The notes beneath the pieces were generated by a model, which saw only the letters and a program-made list of their open reading frames with translations, was not told the DNA's origin and searched no databases. The position numbers and the translations under genes were made by a program. Below, piece after piece: positions 33,060 through 44,885 of a DNA stretch of 64,000 bases. This DNA comes from Emydura subglobosa. Its lineage: Eukaryota; Chordata; Testudines; Chelidae. Positions within the stretch are counted from its first letter, which is position 1, and every line of letters begins with the position of its first letter. The stretch is from assembly GCA_007922225.1 (NCBI GenBank), contig ML679970.1:38795460-38859459 (forward strand). The letters run 5' to 3'.

Positions 33060-34600
33060 TGCAGGGTGGTACTAGTCCAGGATTATCTGGGTGAGCCTTC
33101 TGGAACTCCTCCAGCAGGTCAGGGGTATAGACATAGGATATAGGCTTCCAAGTGATCTCTTTAGAGCTATAACCTTCCCAGGCCACCAGATAGTACAGGC
33201 AGCCATGTGCCCATCAGGAATCGAGGACAGAGTACACTTCATATTCCTCATGACCCTGGATTTCAGCTGGTTGAGGCGGTGGTGTGGTTTGATCAGGGAA
33301 GAGGTTCTTCATGCAGGGATTCAGTAGGGAAACATGGAAAACTTGGTGTATTATGAGAGAAGGGGAAAGCTGGCGTTTGAGTGCAACTGGGTTAATCTGC
33401 TGGCATATCAGGAAGGTCCCAGGAACTGGTGGTCCAATTTGCAGGACAGCTGGATCTGGAGGTGTCTGGCAGTAAGCCATCCCTTCTGGCCTACCATAAA
33501 TACTGGCCTTCCTTGCCTCTTCTAGATGGTTCTAGGTGATTCTTCAGTTCTTCCTGAATCAGATGCAGGACCCAGTTGGTAACAGCAGTGTTTGGGGATG
33601 AGGCTAGTAACACTGGGTGGAAATGAGAATGGAACATGTAATTGGCAAAGAAGGAACTCCTAGCCTTAGAGGGATGATTGGCGTTATTGTAGGAAAACTC
33701 TGCATATGGCAGGAACATAGTCCAGTTGTCTTGATGAGAGTTTCTAAAGCACCTCAAGTACTGTTCCAATACTTGATTCACCCATTCTGGTTGTCCATCT
33801 ATTTCAGGTGGTATGTGGTGAAGGTGGATATCTGGTCTCCAGTAGCCTGAATCATTGGTTCCAGAAGTGAGAAGTTAACTGTGGGACTCAGTCAGAAACC
33901 ATGGTCTGGGAGTCCATGAAGCCAGACCATATTGTGCAGAGGGCATCTGGTTGCAGGAGATGAAGTGGGCCATTTTGGTCAGATGGTCCACAACGGTCAA
34001 TACTATGGAGAAGGAGCTCCACAATAAAGTCTAGGCTGATGGTGGACCGAGGTCTAGTCAGAGTCTCTAGGGATTGTAAGGAGACAAGGGGTCTTGTTCG
34101 GGTGCACGTGAATACCATTTGCAGGAGTCCATGTACGCTTGGACCACGGCCCACATGTGGGGACACAGAAAAAATAGGCAACTATGTGGGAGATCTTCTG
34201 GTGGCCAAAGTGATCCACCAGTGGAGCATCATGGAACAGCTGCAGCAGCTCCAGTCAGGGGCACTCTGCAGGAAGTGGAGGGTGGGAGCACATATATGTG
34301 CTCGAAGTACATTACCCCATCCCACCGGAATAGTAGAACTTAGCCCCCAGGGGAAGGTGCTGCGATCCTTGGGCAAGCGGGTCTTCCTTCAAGGCAGACC
34401 AGATGAGGAAGATCAGATCTCACTGGATTTGGCATTAGCAATGTTACCAGGTTTGAGGTGGTAGGGGGAAGTTGGAAGTTGATTCTTTGCTTCCTCAATA
34501 TTCTTCCCCTTCCACGATAGAGCATCAGCTCTCCCCTTTCACCCTTCCCAAGCAATAGGTAATCATGAACTTGAAACAAGAAAAGAACAAGGCCCACCTT
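33060..34600 (-). pseudogene. Chromovirus pol remnant: RNase H end, integrase, chromodomain
   Basis: From 34600 downward there is a short RNase H tail. The integrase zinc-binding region follows (34376-34182, CSCSMMLHWWITLATRRSPT) and the catalytic core (34181-33888) has STISLDFIVELLLHSIDRCG. Next comes the frame 33781-33491, NQVLEQYLRCFRNSHQDNWT and LPYAEFSYNNANHPSKA. The C-terminal integrase part is 33480-33214 with PVPGTFLICQQINPVALKRQ and IHQVFHVSLLNP. After an in-frame stop the chromodomain reads YLVAWEGYSSKEITWKP. This array (integrase plus chromodomain that binds modified histones) targets insertion in chromoviruses. Several stops make it non-functional. Confidence 0.8.
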
Positions 34601-34609
34601 GGCCTCTGG

Positions 34610-35578
34610 TTCAACGCTCTCTCTCCAGCACAGGGTCAGATTTCAGTAATCCAGATTGATCTGATGGGTTTGGGACTTGGTTCTACAGACCTTGGTATGG
34701 AGGCTAAGCTTTGGGCTGTTGGACCATACCTCCTTCCTTTATGCAGATGAGAGTCAATGCTCAGGGTGAGATTAATGAAGGCACCTAGGGTTTTTGATTG
34801 AGCTATCTCGTCTTTTACTTCAACACTAAGTCCCCAGCAGAACTGGTAAAGTTGGGCTGCCTCATTCCACTCAACATCAGCTATAAACTCTTGGAAGTGG
34901 GTGGTGTAGGTGGCTGGTCCTTGCCCCTGGCAAAGCTTCTGAAGGGCAGCCTCTGCAGAGTGGATCTAATGCAGTTCGTTGAAGATGGTGGCAAAGGCTT
35001 GTAGGCAGGCATCCCAGTCAGAAAGCACTGGGCTGTTCAGCTCCATTGGGGGGAGGCCCAAACGAGTGCTTTGCCAGAGACCAGGCTTACTACTAGCCTC
35101 ACCTTAGTCTTGTCTGTAGGGTATGTATGGGGGGTGGAGCAGGAAGAGCAGCCTGCACTGGTTCAGGAAACCCCAGAATTTTCAATGATCCCCATCAAAT
35201 CGCTCAGGCAATGGCATTGCATGGGGCTGGTTCTAGTGATGCATGGTCCATTCAGGCATGTAGCGTCACCATTTCACCTTGTGAGTGTGCAAGTTACTTG
35301 AGAAGGGACTGTGCTTCAACAGTTAGCTGCGCCACCTGAGCCTGCAACTGGGCTACTTGCTCATGGAGATTCTGTGCTTTCAGTGCATACTTCTTACTGT
35401 GGGTCTGTAATGTGAGGTTCTCTGCCTGCAGGCTGATGACTTGATCCTGTGGGGTGGGGCTTGGGCCTCTCAAGGGACTGCTGATTGGGAAGTGATCTAT
35501 CACATTCATCATCTGTGAACAGGTTGGAAAGATTCTGGCAGGAGGATGGGGGGAAAGATGATCTGAGCAAACTGTCAC
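34610..35578 (-). pseudogene. Chromovirus gag, degenerate
   Basis: The N-terminal frame (35578-35294) contains a heptad-like region: ISLQAENLTLQTHSKKYALK and NLHEQVAQLQAQVAQL, a likely coiled coil. Downstream, in shifted frames, LVWASPLMEL-, FNDPHRLHSAEAAL- and EFIADVEWNEAAQLYHFCW-like stretches correspond to the capsid part of Sushi-type Gag. There are stops and frameshifts throughout, and no CCHC knuckle can be read. The neighbouring pol part is missing its 5' half. Confidence 0.65.
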
Positions 35579-35970
35579 AACTGGGTCATGGGTGATCAGA
35601 CATAGTGGTCAGAGGAGGAGTGAGTTACCAGAGGGTCAGAGTCCAAGACAGGCCAGAGGGCAAACCAGGAGTCTGGTGTCAGTAGGTAGGCAGGCTCCAG
35701 TTACCAGGAGGTCAGAGTTACCAGAGGGTAAACTAAGAGTCAAGAGGTAGGCAAGGTCAGAAGCTGGAATCTGGGATCTCTCACATGCAGAGTCTGAAGT
35801 AAGATAGGCATGTGTATTGTTGCTCAGACAACTCCCTGTCATGGCTTCCTGTCTTAAGTACTGCCAGTCAATTAGCCAAACAGTCAGTCACCGGTATGCC
35901 ACTCAGGTCCTGCTCAGCCCAGCCTCATGGGGTCCTCCAGTACAGAGCCCAGTTTAAGCCTCCTGTGGCG
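35573..35970 (-). repeat. Chromovirus 5' LTR, outer end lost
   Basis: Direct repeat of 32613-32997. The outermost ~20 bp are replaced by a Penelope-like fragment from about 35971. Confidence 0.75.
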
Positions 35971-35974
35971 ATTA

Positions 35975-36118
35975 GGGTTGCCAGTTGGATATGTATATAT
36001 GTACCTCCTATGTGATTTCTATTCCTTACATCTGACGAAGTGGGTTACAGCCCACGAAAGCTTATGCCTGCAGAAATTAAATTTGTTAGTCTTTAAAGTG
36101 CTACAGGACTCTCGTTGT
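35975..36118 (+). mobile_element. Penelope-like element terminal fragment, first family
   Basis: Contains CAGTTGGATATGTATATATG, ACATCTGACGAAGTGGGTTA and AAATTTGTTAGTCTTTAAAG, then GTGCTACAGGACTCTCG. I recognise this as the pLTR-type end of vertebrate Penelope-like elements. The same terminal sequence forms both arms of the insertion at 41716-41837. Confidence 0.65.
36032..36069 (+). ncRNA. Hammerhead-ribozyme-like motif in Penelope end
   Basis: CTGACGA (36032-36038) is followed by stem II GTGGG / CCCAC (36040-36044 with 36051-36055, loop TTACAG), then GAAA (36056-36059), then a short stem GC / GC around TTAT (36060-36067). These are the CUGANGA and GAAA boxes in the correct order and spacing for a minimal-helix-III hammerhead, known from Penelope-like elements. 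The expected cleavage pair after helix III is changed (CT), so this copy may be inactive. Confidence 0.55.
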
Positions 36119-39100
36119 TTTTTCTTAATCGTTTACTAACCCTTTTTGAACTACTTTCAAATGGAACCTTAAGATAAAAGTGGCATTGTTCTGATTATAT
36201 GTTATTGTCTTGTTCCTTATCTTGTCTAATTTACATCACTAATGGTTAGTCTTCACACTAAAGTTGTCGTGCTTTATCTGTACTGTGTAGCTAAAGTAGT
36301 ATGACCCTCCCTAATCTGGATAAAGTTATATTAGTATAAAGGTCCTTATAGTGGGATAGCTTATTCCTGCATTGGAAAGGGAATAAGCTATATTGGAATA
36401 AGATATCATTGTACTGATATAACTGTATCCAAACTAGGAGTTGTACATGTATATAACCTTGCAAGTAAAAAAAACAAAACAACCCTTTCCCTCCAAAATT
36501 TCCTAACTGAAATAGTTCTTCTGGTACAAAAACTGTGTGTTGACCAGGACAAAGATCTTAATTCTAACCACTGGCCAGGTTCTTTTGAATATAATACAGC
36601 TGCAAAACTTCTTAAGATGCCTTTGAAGTTATATCTTTTCCTCAATAGCAAAGAGTGAGTCCTAGTTATCCTGAAGTAGTGTTGGTTTGTTATTAAATTA
36701 AACCTCTGCCCTACTGATTTTCTTCATTTGCTCATCTTTACAAACCATAGCTTTCAGCTGCTGGAAAGATGCAAGGCTTCAGGAAGATAAAAGCAGTTTA
36801 CCCTGAGGCTTTCCTTGTAAGGTCTGTTTTCATGTATGAAGCATGTTAATTCCTCTTTTTTAAAAGGGCAAATAATGTTGGCAAAATTAGACTGGAGCAA
36901 AACCAGCTGCTTGCCAAGATAGACAAAAACATCAGCAATTTTTCAGAGTTTATGTTCATGGAACTGGAGCAGTCAATGGCATAAGGAGTAACAGGCTAAA
37001 TGTAAAGAAGTAACTGGTCATTTTCTAAAGCTTTCACATTACAAACCCATGTTCTGTCAGGTATAATGAGTTGCTCTGCTCTAGCAAACATACTGACAGC
37101 CCTTAAGAAAATGCTGAATATTATAACTGCAAAAAGCTGTGTGGAGAATAGGGAATAGGATGCTATATATCAAGCATACCATCTGAGTGGAGTAAAAGAG
37201 ACAATTAAAAAGTAAAACTAAATTTTCCCAGAATATGTTCGAAAGGGAATTAAATAACTGAAAAGTCTGGTGGTGGGATATGTATGGACTCCTTTCACTT
37301 CTAGATCACTGGTTTCATCCAGATTTGTAAGGTTTTAATCTAAATCTTAGCTGTACAGGTATCAACGTCCCTCTCCCCAGTCACAAATGGCACATCTGCT
37401 GGCTGTCGCAGCATGACAGGTGTGGAGAATGAACTACTCTCTCAGCCTAAAGAGGCTCTCTTCAGAAAAAAGGTTGAGGTACATAAGGGGGGGAGTAGGG
37501 AAGCTTGTTCTGAGGCTACAGGACTTTTGTTTACAGAACTGAACTGTTCCTTTCACCAGCATTAAATTTATTTTTGAGAAAAAGAGTGTTTTCTTTGTAC
37601 TTTTAATCTCAAGATACTGCAGATTTGCATCTTTGCCCTACATCTGTGTTGATATCTATTGTCTAAATAAATGCTTCTCTTTTTATTGTGAGATACTGTA
37701 CTGGTAAATTAAATAATTCAGTACATTTCACATGGCCTAAGCAGTGCATTTAGAATTATTCAATTTAGATACAACAATTTACAAACTTTGCCATCCGCTG
37801 CATGATGAACAAGAAACCCCTTTGCCATTTCTGTGGCCCCAAGCTGTCCAGCATTAGCACACGGACACAAAGTATGTTCTGAGAGAACACTCCTGGCCAT
37901 TTCTTTTCTTTTGAATGAAAATAGTTGCCTGTCCTGGTAAACCTAGGAACTTCAAATTAACCTAAACTGGACAGTGCTACAATCATGGGTAACACTGGCT
38001 TCTATAAATGTGTCCAGCTCCCTCTTGAATTAGTTTTTTTGGTTTAAATCTATTGCTGACTTTGGCAGCTTGTTTCATATGCCAGCCATCATTTATGTTA
38101 AGAAACCTGGCCCAAACTGGTTATACTGTAATCCCGCATTAATTTCATTCACTGACCTCTTGTTTTCGAAACTGTATTTCTCTCAGTTAACTTGCATCAA
38201 TCCATTCCTCTCCTTTCAAGATCCTGTAATCCTTTCAGAGTTCTCTTTCTTCCTAAATGACTAAAGCCAAATCTAGATGGCCTTCCTTTGTGATTCTTAC
38301 TCCAGAACATCAAATAAATTTGATCTTTAATATACCTTTATATTCTAAGCAAGATCATCCCTATGATAAATGAATTGAATATCAAATAATATTTGCAACA
38401 TGATATTGTTTATATAACACAGGGATACGGCTGCCAATTTATGCCTCTCCATCTACATCCCAAGATTTTTTTTTTGCTTTCTCTGAAACAAGCAAACACT
38501 GTACAGATGGTTTTAACACATCCACAAGCAGGCCCAAGTCATTTGCTAACTGCATTCTGTATTGTGGCTTGTTTTAGGAAAGCAAATGCAAGTTAGAACA
38601 GCCCTTAGCCTACTCTAACTTGTCAGAGGACCAGCTTGAGGCAAAAATGGCCCAAAAATCAAGGGATCACAAAAGGTGGCCAACAGCCATTTTTGCACCA
38701 ACCACTCTTCTAAGTTGCACTGTATACTTTTTGGCCAAAGCAATGATCTGATTCTTGATGCTTAATTTTAGGCACCCAAGTTTGAAAATTTAGGCCTAAC
38801 TATATTCATCATTAATGTTTTTCATAGTTTTTCTTTGGGCATTTTACTAGTGATCAAATGTATTTCTATTTAAATAAGAAATTCCTCCTCTGCAGTCCAA
38901 ATTTCCTTTTTGGTTGGTTGCTTCTATAGTAAATTCACAATACTGAATGTTTCACACACACTTTACACTATAATGTCAAACACTCTGGAACAGAAGTACA
39001 TTGAAGGCTACCCAGATGGGCAAATAGCAACGGTGTGTTGCAAGAGGAAAAGCATTTAGGCAATATACTTGCAATGAGAGAAAGGAATTATTTAAAGCCA

Positions 39101-40189
39101 AAAGGTTCTGTGTCAGATGAGGAAAAAGGAGAAGAGAGTAATAGGACTGTGGAAGAGAGGACAAAAAGGAAAACTGAAAGCGAGAACAAGAAAAAAAGTG
39201 AGATCAGGTTAAAGAAAATGGGAAAGAAAGCCAGTGCAGATAAGGTAAAAGGAGCAAAGAATTAAAGACAAAAAGGCCATACAGAAATATAAAAATACAG
39301 GAGACCAGGAAAAGTGAGATAAGAAATAATGTATACATTTAGATTTATTAGTTTTTATTTCATTTAAAAATAGTTTTATGGGTATATAATTAAAATGTAT
39401 TATTAATAAAGTAAAGCTTTTCATGGTTTATGTTATGATCCTATAACTGTGGCGCTGTGATACTATATCCTCTTTGCAAGATTATAATATGACTGCAGGA
39501 TTAAGAAGCAGGAAAAACTGGATTATGAGAGGAACAATCTTAGTCAGACATAAATCTTTAACATTAACAAGGCAGACTGTAAAAGAATGGTAAGATAAAT
39601 TGAATTTTTGTACACCCATTCTTTTTTGCACTCTTGTAAAAGTTCCTGTTTAAATGTTATATATCTTCTTCAGATTCTGGTAAATTTTCAGGTTCATTTA
39701 AATTTCCTATCTTCTCCCTCCGAAAATGCTTGTCAGGCCCTATGTTGAGTGGCTTAGTTATGGCAGTTGCACACTCTGAGGTTATGCCTACACTGTAATT
39801 AAAAACCCACAACTGACAGCTGACTCAGACTTGCAGAACTTGGGCTAAGGGGCTGTTTAACTGCAGTGCTGTCATTGGAGGTGGGACAGAAACCTGAGCT
39901 CTGAGACCCTCTCCACTTGCAGGGTCCTAGAGCCGAGGCTGCAGCCTTTAGGCTGTTCTAACTCATGCTGAGGGGATCAGTCCATAATACACCGGGTCCA
40001 AAATTGGGGAGTCTAATGGTGGCTGAGAACACTGAGAATCTTCATGAAGACAAAGAGCAATGGCAAGCCTGAACTTCTTTTAGTATAAGAGGAAGAAAGG
40101 TGCAGCCCAACTGCCTCAGAGTGGGGAAAAGGTCAAGATTCAGAAACAGAACATTCTTCTGTTAAAAGGCTTGCAGGCTGTGTGCAACA
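36119..40189. other. Intronic sequence, no gene seen
   Basis: AT-rich intron. A 'TTAGGCACCCAAG' repeat trace occurs near 38772. The Lys/Glu-rich frame at 39035-39265 is purine-rich low complexity. No splice-bounded DOCK3 frame. Confidence 0.55.
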
Positions 40190-40615
40190 CTAGAACAAGG
40201 GAACATTCAATGAAATAAATGGTGGGAAATTCAAAACCAGTAAAAGGAAATACTATTTCGCACAACACGTAGTTAAACGATGGAACTTATCGCTACACAA
40301 AGTTGGTGAGGCCAAGAAGCCAGCACAATTCAAAAAGCAATAAATATATATGAATATCAAGAACATCCAGAGTTGTTGTTATTAATGAAAATATAACTTT
40401 TGAAAGGATATTTACCTTGCATTTAAGGGCTTAAGCCAATCGCTAATTAATAGAAATCAGAATAAGATCTATATGTGGGACAGATTATTCCACATATGCC
40501 TGCTGCAGGGTTCTTAACTCTGGTTCTGACCAGTTGTAAACAGGATACTAGACTACATGGACTGCTTGACTAGATGGATTGCTGGAATACAGCAATTCTA
40601 TGTCCCTGTGTGTGT
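40190..40615 (+). mobile_element. CR1-type LINE 3' end
   Basis: Plus-strand reading gives KRKYYFAQHVVKRWNLSLHK (about 40238-40300), the degenerate C-terminus of CR1-type ORF2, followed by a 3' UTR with AACAGGATACTAGACTACAT and CAGCAATTCTATGT, the CR1 terminal signature. Confidence 0.65.
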
Positions 40616-40639
40616 TAAGCTAAATTTAAAAGACCTGGG

Positions 40640-40835
40640 GGGATGAGCCCAAAGAGCAATGATGGGGAAACTACTCTCCTCTGCCAGTGGACCCCTCCCT
40701 TGTAGAATTCCACAAGTATCAATTTTACCTTTGGTCATATTCAACATCTACATGCAGCCACTAGCTGACTGGATCAGACAGCATGGATTCAAGTGCCTGC
40801 AAAATGCAGAAGACAGAAGTTATGCTGGTGGGCAA
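40640..40835 (+). pseudogene. LINE reverse transcriptase palm fragment
   Basis: The frame 40659-40850 reads IPQVSILPLVIFNIYMQPLA and later CLQNAED. This is the LINE 'PQGS-x-LxPxxFNIYM' block followed by a decayed 'YADD' (catalytic motif C now NAED). The LINE clade is unclear, and it is separate from the CR1 end just upstream because the order is reversed. Confidence 0.55.
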
Positions 40836-41715
40836 AAACAAGCACTTTGAAGAGTTTGTAGCCATGGGGCAATCTCTTTTTGTTGGATGCATGCATCTAC
40901 AAATGGCAAATTCAGTCTGTTATTTATGCGTGCTCCTAGATTTTCCCCACGGGAGAAGCTGAGACAGAGAACAAACCTCACATGACAGATGTTAGTCAAA
41001 TAACTTAATGCATTACTTAAAGGTCCACAAATATATAAGCAATATAAGAACCTATACAGAAGAGAAGAGAACTTTAACTCTGAAAATCCTGGGTTTATAA
41101 TGCTTGGTTTCAGTAAATTTACAACATCTCTGAAAATTTTTTTACCCTTAATTACTGATATGTACTTTCAACTTTAACTGTGTCTTAACATGGTTTTTGT
41201 CTGGGATAATAGTAACATTTTCCATTTTAAAAAATTGGTATTCTCTCTCTGATTTTTCTGTACTGTGCTTTCAACTAGAACAACTTTGGAATTGGTGATT
41301 GTTGTCAGGGCAAGAGCTGCAGGACATTTGAAGGAAAGAAACCAAATTCTGAGCATGAAAGGTGGAAGGAGAAAAGTATTAAGTGTGAGCACTGGTGAAA
41401 GGGGAGGCACCAGAAAAGGCACAGAATAGTTTACAGGTCGTGTCTACAAACAAATCTATGCCTGTTTATTTAAACCACTATAGTTAAAAAGGGTTTGTGA
41501 AACCAGTGCAAATCCCTGTGTGGACACACTTATTTCAATTTAATTGTGGCTTTCAATTTATTTCAGTCTAGTTAATCCTGTTCCTAATCGAGTTAAGATA
41601 CACCAAAATCAAAGTGTCCACATAGACTTCTGCATCAGTTTAACTAAATCACTTTAAAACACACACTTTAAATTAAATCAGTGCAACTCAGTATGTAGAC
41701 AAACTAAGATCTAAT

Positions 41716-41837
41716 AAAAACAACGAGAGTTCTGTAGCACTTTAAAGACTAACAAATTTTATATTGTTAATCTTTAAAGTGCCACAGAACTCTCATTGTT
41801 TTTGCTGTATACAGACTAACAAGGCTACCCCTCTGGA
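41716..41837. mobile_element. Head-to-head inverted Penelope-like insertion (122 bp) with 13-bp target duplication
   Basis: Arms 41716-41755 and 41764-41803 are inverse copies (40 bp, three mismatches), with an 8-bp spacer. The right arm continues into CAGACTAACAAGGCTACC. ACTAAGATCTAAT (41703-41715) and ACTAAAATCTAAT (41838-41850) flank it with one mismatch. The arm sequence matches the Penelope-like end at 36075-36118. Confidence 0.75.
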
Positions 41838-41894
41838 ACTAAAATCTAATAGTTATTTTTCCCAATAGAAATAGATACATCCTTATATACAAAT

Positions 41895-42330
41895 TCTGCT
41901 ACATAAGTCTTAATAAATTAAAATTTGTGGGTTTAGAGGAAAAATATTAGTGAGCCAGTTTTTGCTTTCTCGTAAGAGCAGGGAGAGAGAAAAAATCAGC
42001 AAGGTTCCCAGGCATAAGGAACTGGATGGAAGGCAGCACAGATAAAAGTTGAAAAAGGAACCAAAGAAGGTGGTTAATCTTGCAGTTTGGATAGGGCAAA
42101 TGATTTGGATGACAGCACAGAAGTAGGTGAGAGCTAAATTGTGCAAATCCTTGAAGATGAAAAGAAGGTGCTTGAATTTGATGTGCAAGGTCAGAGAAAG
42201 CCAATGAAAGTCTGAAGAGGAGATGAACACAGAGGGAAAGGAATAATGGATTACTTCTGCAGCTGCTTTCTGGACAGACTGAAAGGCTGTGAGCTGACAG
42301 AGTGGGGGAGAGAGAACAAAGCGGCAGAGA
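41895..42330. repeat. Probable old interspersed repeat, class unknown
   Basis: Phrases such as GTGCAAGGTCAGAGAAAGCC and CTGCTTTCTGGACAGACTGA resemble a dispersed amniote repeat. I cannot name the family. Confidence 0.35.
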
Positions 42331-44737
42331 TTAACGTATATGATGCATTAGATGTATAGGACCTGGGCAAAAGTCTTAATGTTGGTCATAGAAAGGAATG
42401 GTCAGTTTTGATGACGTTATCAGAGGAAAGAGTCACTTGACAGAGTGTATTACAAGGCTTCTTTACAAGGCCAAGATTCATAAACCATAAGAGCAAAAAA
42501 TCATTGTTTGAGATATAACTGGAACCCTAGTAGTTTATTATATATCCTTCTAATTAGATATTCATATTGTTACTCTTTCACAGTTTATCATGTATACTAC
42601 ATGACCCAGCATAAATTAAGAAAGAAACAATTCCTTCTCATGTATCTTTCATCCAGCTAATTTTAGTAAACAGATATCCAACCTTCCCTCCTCTCCTTCT
42701 AATCATGTGAACTCTCCCGGTTTTTTTTTCAACTCCCTTTCCTTCATAAAATGCAGCTCTTCTAAAAGTTGTTGAACTGTTATTCCCTTTTATCAGAACT
42801 CAGAAACACTTATAACTTCCTTACTTCAAGATTTCCCTGGGTTCTCAGAAAGTCAATGTAAGTGCCTGACTGTTGTGTTAAAATATGTTCTTTATTAGAA
42901 TGCTGGTTAGGATTTTTAGGCAGATCATTTTGTCAAGGAAAATGTTTCTTTTGGGGGAACACTGACTCTTCTCTCTGATACTGCACAGTAAGCACTGTAA
43001 CAGTGACACTTAAACCTCTGACCCAACACAATATCCATCCATCATTTCTCCTACAGCTAGTTTTAACAGAGCCCTTCAACAATGGTCAAATGCATGGTAT
43101 AGCTTGTACAGACTGATAATACATGTGGATTTAAATCCCACAGAGAATTGCAGACCTGCAAGCAAATCACTTTGAAAATAATCTGAATTTACAGCCATAA
43201 ATCCCAAACTAAAGATACATTTTAATCTCTATTAATGCTCCTGAACAACAAAGCATCTTCAACCTTGAAAATTTGAGTTTTTTACTTTATTAAATTAAAA
43301 GCATTTCAGACTGTAAACCTGTGAAAGCAACAGCTAAAATACTAATCCTTATTATTGCAAAATATATCAGGGGCGAAAGAACAGATCACAGCTGCTTTTA
43401 AGGCAATTACACCTGCCAGCATGTTTTCAAAAAATCTGTCACTCAAACACCAGTATGAAACAGAATCTGAATATTGATGGGAATGTGCAGATAGAAGAAA
43501 ATCTTGAGTCAGGTACGTGTGGGTATTTATTCACTAGTCTTTCAAAGAATGGAGGTAGACTACTAGTGGATCTCCAGTGCACAGTGATAGTCTATGAACT
43601 ATCCCAGCACACTGAGGAAATAACTGCCAATGTTCTCTATTTAATTAACCATCAGAAATCGATATTGATCCAATAAAGCAGCCAGCCTCTGTGAGCAGTT
43701 GTGAATGGAAGCCAAACAGACAATTTCAGTGTAGTCTGGAAAATCAGGCAGATTTATTTTAAGCGGGTCAAAGGTAAATGATGCCACTGAGGCTAAAGTT
43801 AGAAGTGAACTGCACATTCAGGTTTAAGTGGAAACAAGACTTCAATATACAAACACGACTGAGCAATAAAAATATGCTTGAATTTTTTATGCTTTTCCAT
43901 CAGCAAAGTCTTCACTTGTACTATGAATGACAGTCGACATTTCAGTCGTCAACCCAGTGATTCCCTGTCTTTATTTTATTTATATGTGATAGACTGGTGT
44001 ATGGTCTCCATGGAAGCCCTCAGAACCCTTTATGGCACGGCATGACATAGCAGTATCTCCTTTATGAATTCTCCTATAGCTGTTCTTTAAGCTTTTAAAA
44101 GTTAAATGTAGTAGCACTGAGAGTGGCATTAGTAAGAAACAGGGAAAAGGACAGTTTATGAATTCTCCACAGTGTTGTATATTCAAGGAATATTCCAAAA
44201 TGTATCTTCCTATCATGCAACCTAGATGAAATATCCTATCTTTAAGATGGAGCTGCATATAGTTTTAGTACATCTCCTACATTCTCACTAGCTATCTTGC
44301 AACTGTAAGAAAAAGAAAGGGCAAGTAGAAACTTCCCTGCCTATGCTCTCTCTCCTCCACCCCTAAACTTGCTTCCCTACGAAAAGGAACATTTGAAAAG
44401 TGGGCTGCAAGGGTTATTCTTTAAAGAGCTCAGCATTAGCATCAGCCAGCTAAGTAAAATGGATTAGAAGGCTAGAGAATTCATCAACATAAGCAGCACA
44501 CACTTGCACATTTCTGCAAGAGATTTATTTAGGTTACTTGTTTGCAACCTTGAGAGCAGGTCATGCTAACCAGTCAGGGAGAGGAACTCTCAAAAAATTA
44601 CAAGTCCTTTACATGGCCATTTATAGTTCAGTGCTGAATCTCTGATTTGCAGCACATGTGTATTCATGTAGTATTAAGACACTTGACCTATACTAATTGC
44701 TCATGCAATTTCTTTCTCCCTTTGGTGAATTACTCAC
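42331..44737. other. Intronic sequence, no gene seen
   Basis: DOCK3 intron downstream of exon C. No repeat end or coding signal recognised. The frame at 43455-43676 lacks splice context and homology. Confidence 0.55.
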
Positions 44738-44885
44738 GTGTAAACTTTGAGAACAAAATCTTTTTCTTCCTTTAATTCAGAGATTGATTGAAGTACATCC
44801 ATGATGCTCAATACTGCACAGCCATAGGGGCGACGATAATGTAGGTGGGAGGGACCCTTTTTTGAATCATTTAGCAGCATGCGAC
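44738..44885 (-). CDS. DOCK3: DOCK3 coding exon C (148 nt)
   Basis: On the minus strand the acceptor is CTGTTTCAG (44886-44894) and the donor is GTGAGTA (44731-44737). The exon supplies the last two bases of a Gly codon, 48 codons and two bases of a Thr codon. The peptide includes RMLLNDSKKGPSHLHYRRPY, then GCAVLSIMDVLQ and ELKEEKDFVLKVY. This is the conserved 'RRP(Y/F)GCAVLS' block of DOCK3/DOCK4. The RMLLNDSKKG start matches DOCK3 as I recall it, whereas DOCK4 has a different sequence after the RIGRM block. The B-C intron is only 891 bp, the shortest of the window. A paralogue mix-up with DOCK4 is the only real alternative. Confidence 0.94.

Larger units (their letters stand above)
32613..35970 (-). 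mobile_element. Ty3/gypsy chromovirus (Sushi-like), two LTRs, internally deleted
   Basis: Two direct repeats of about 385-398 bp bound the element (32613-32997 and 35573-35970). Between them, on the minus strand, lie gag, the tail of RNase H, integrase and a chromodomain. Protease, RT and most of RNase H are missing: the frame passes from Gag directly into the RNase H end near 34610. Integrase with a C-terminal chromodomain defines chromoviruses, and Sushi-type chromoviruses are the vertebrate representatives. Multiple stops show it is inactive. Confidence 0.85.

Noticed and set aside
39035..39265. Lys/Glu-rich 76-codon frame
   Set aside because: Purine-rich low-complexity DNA without splice sites or conservation evidence.
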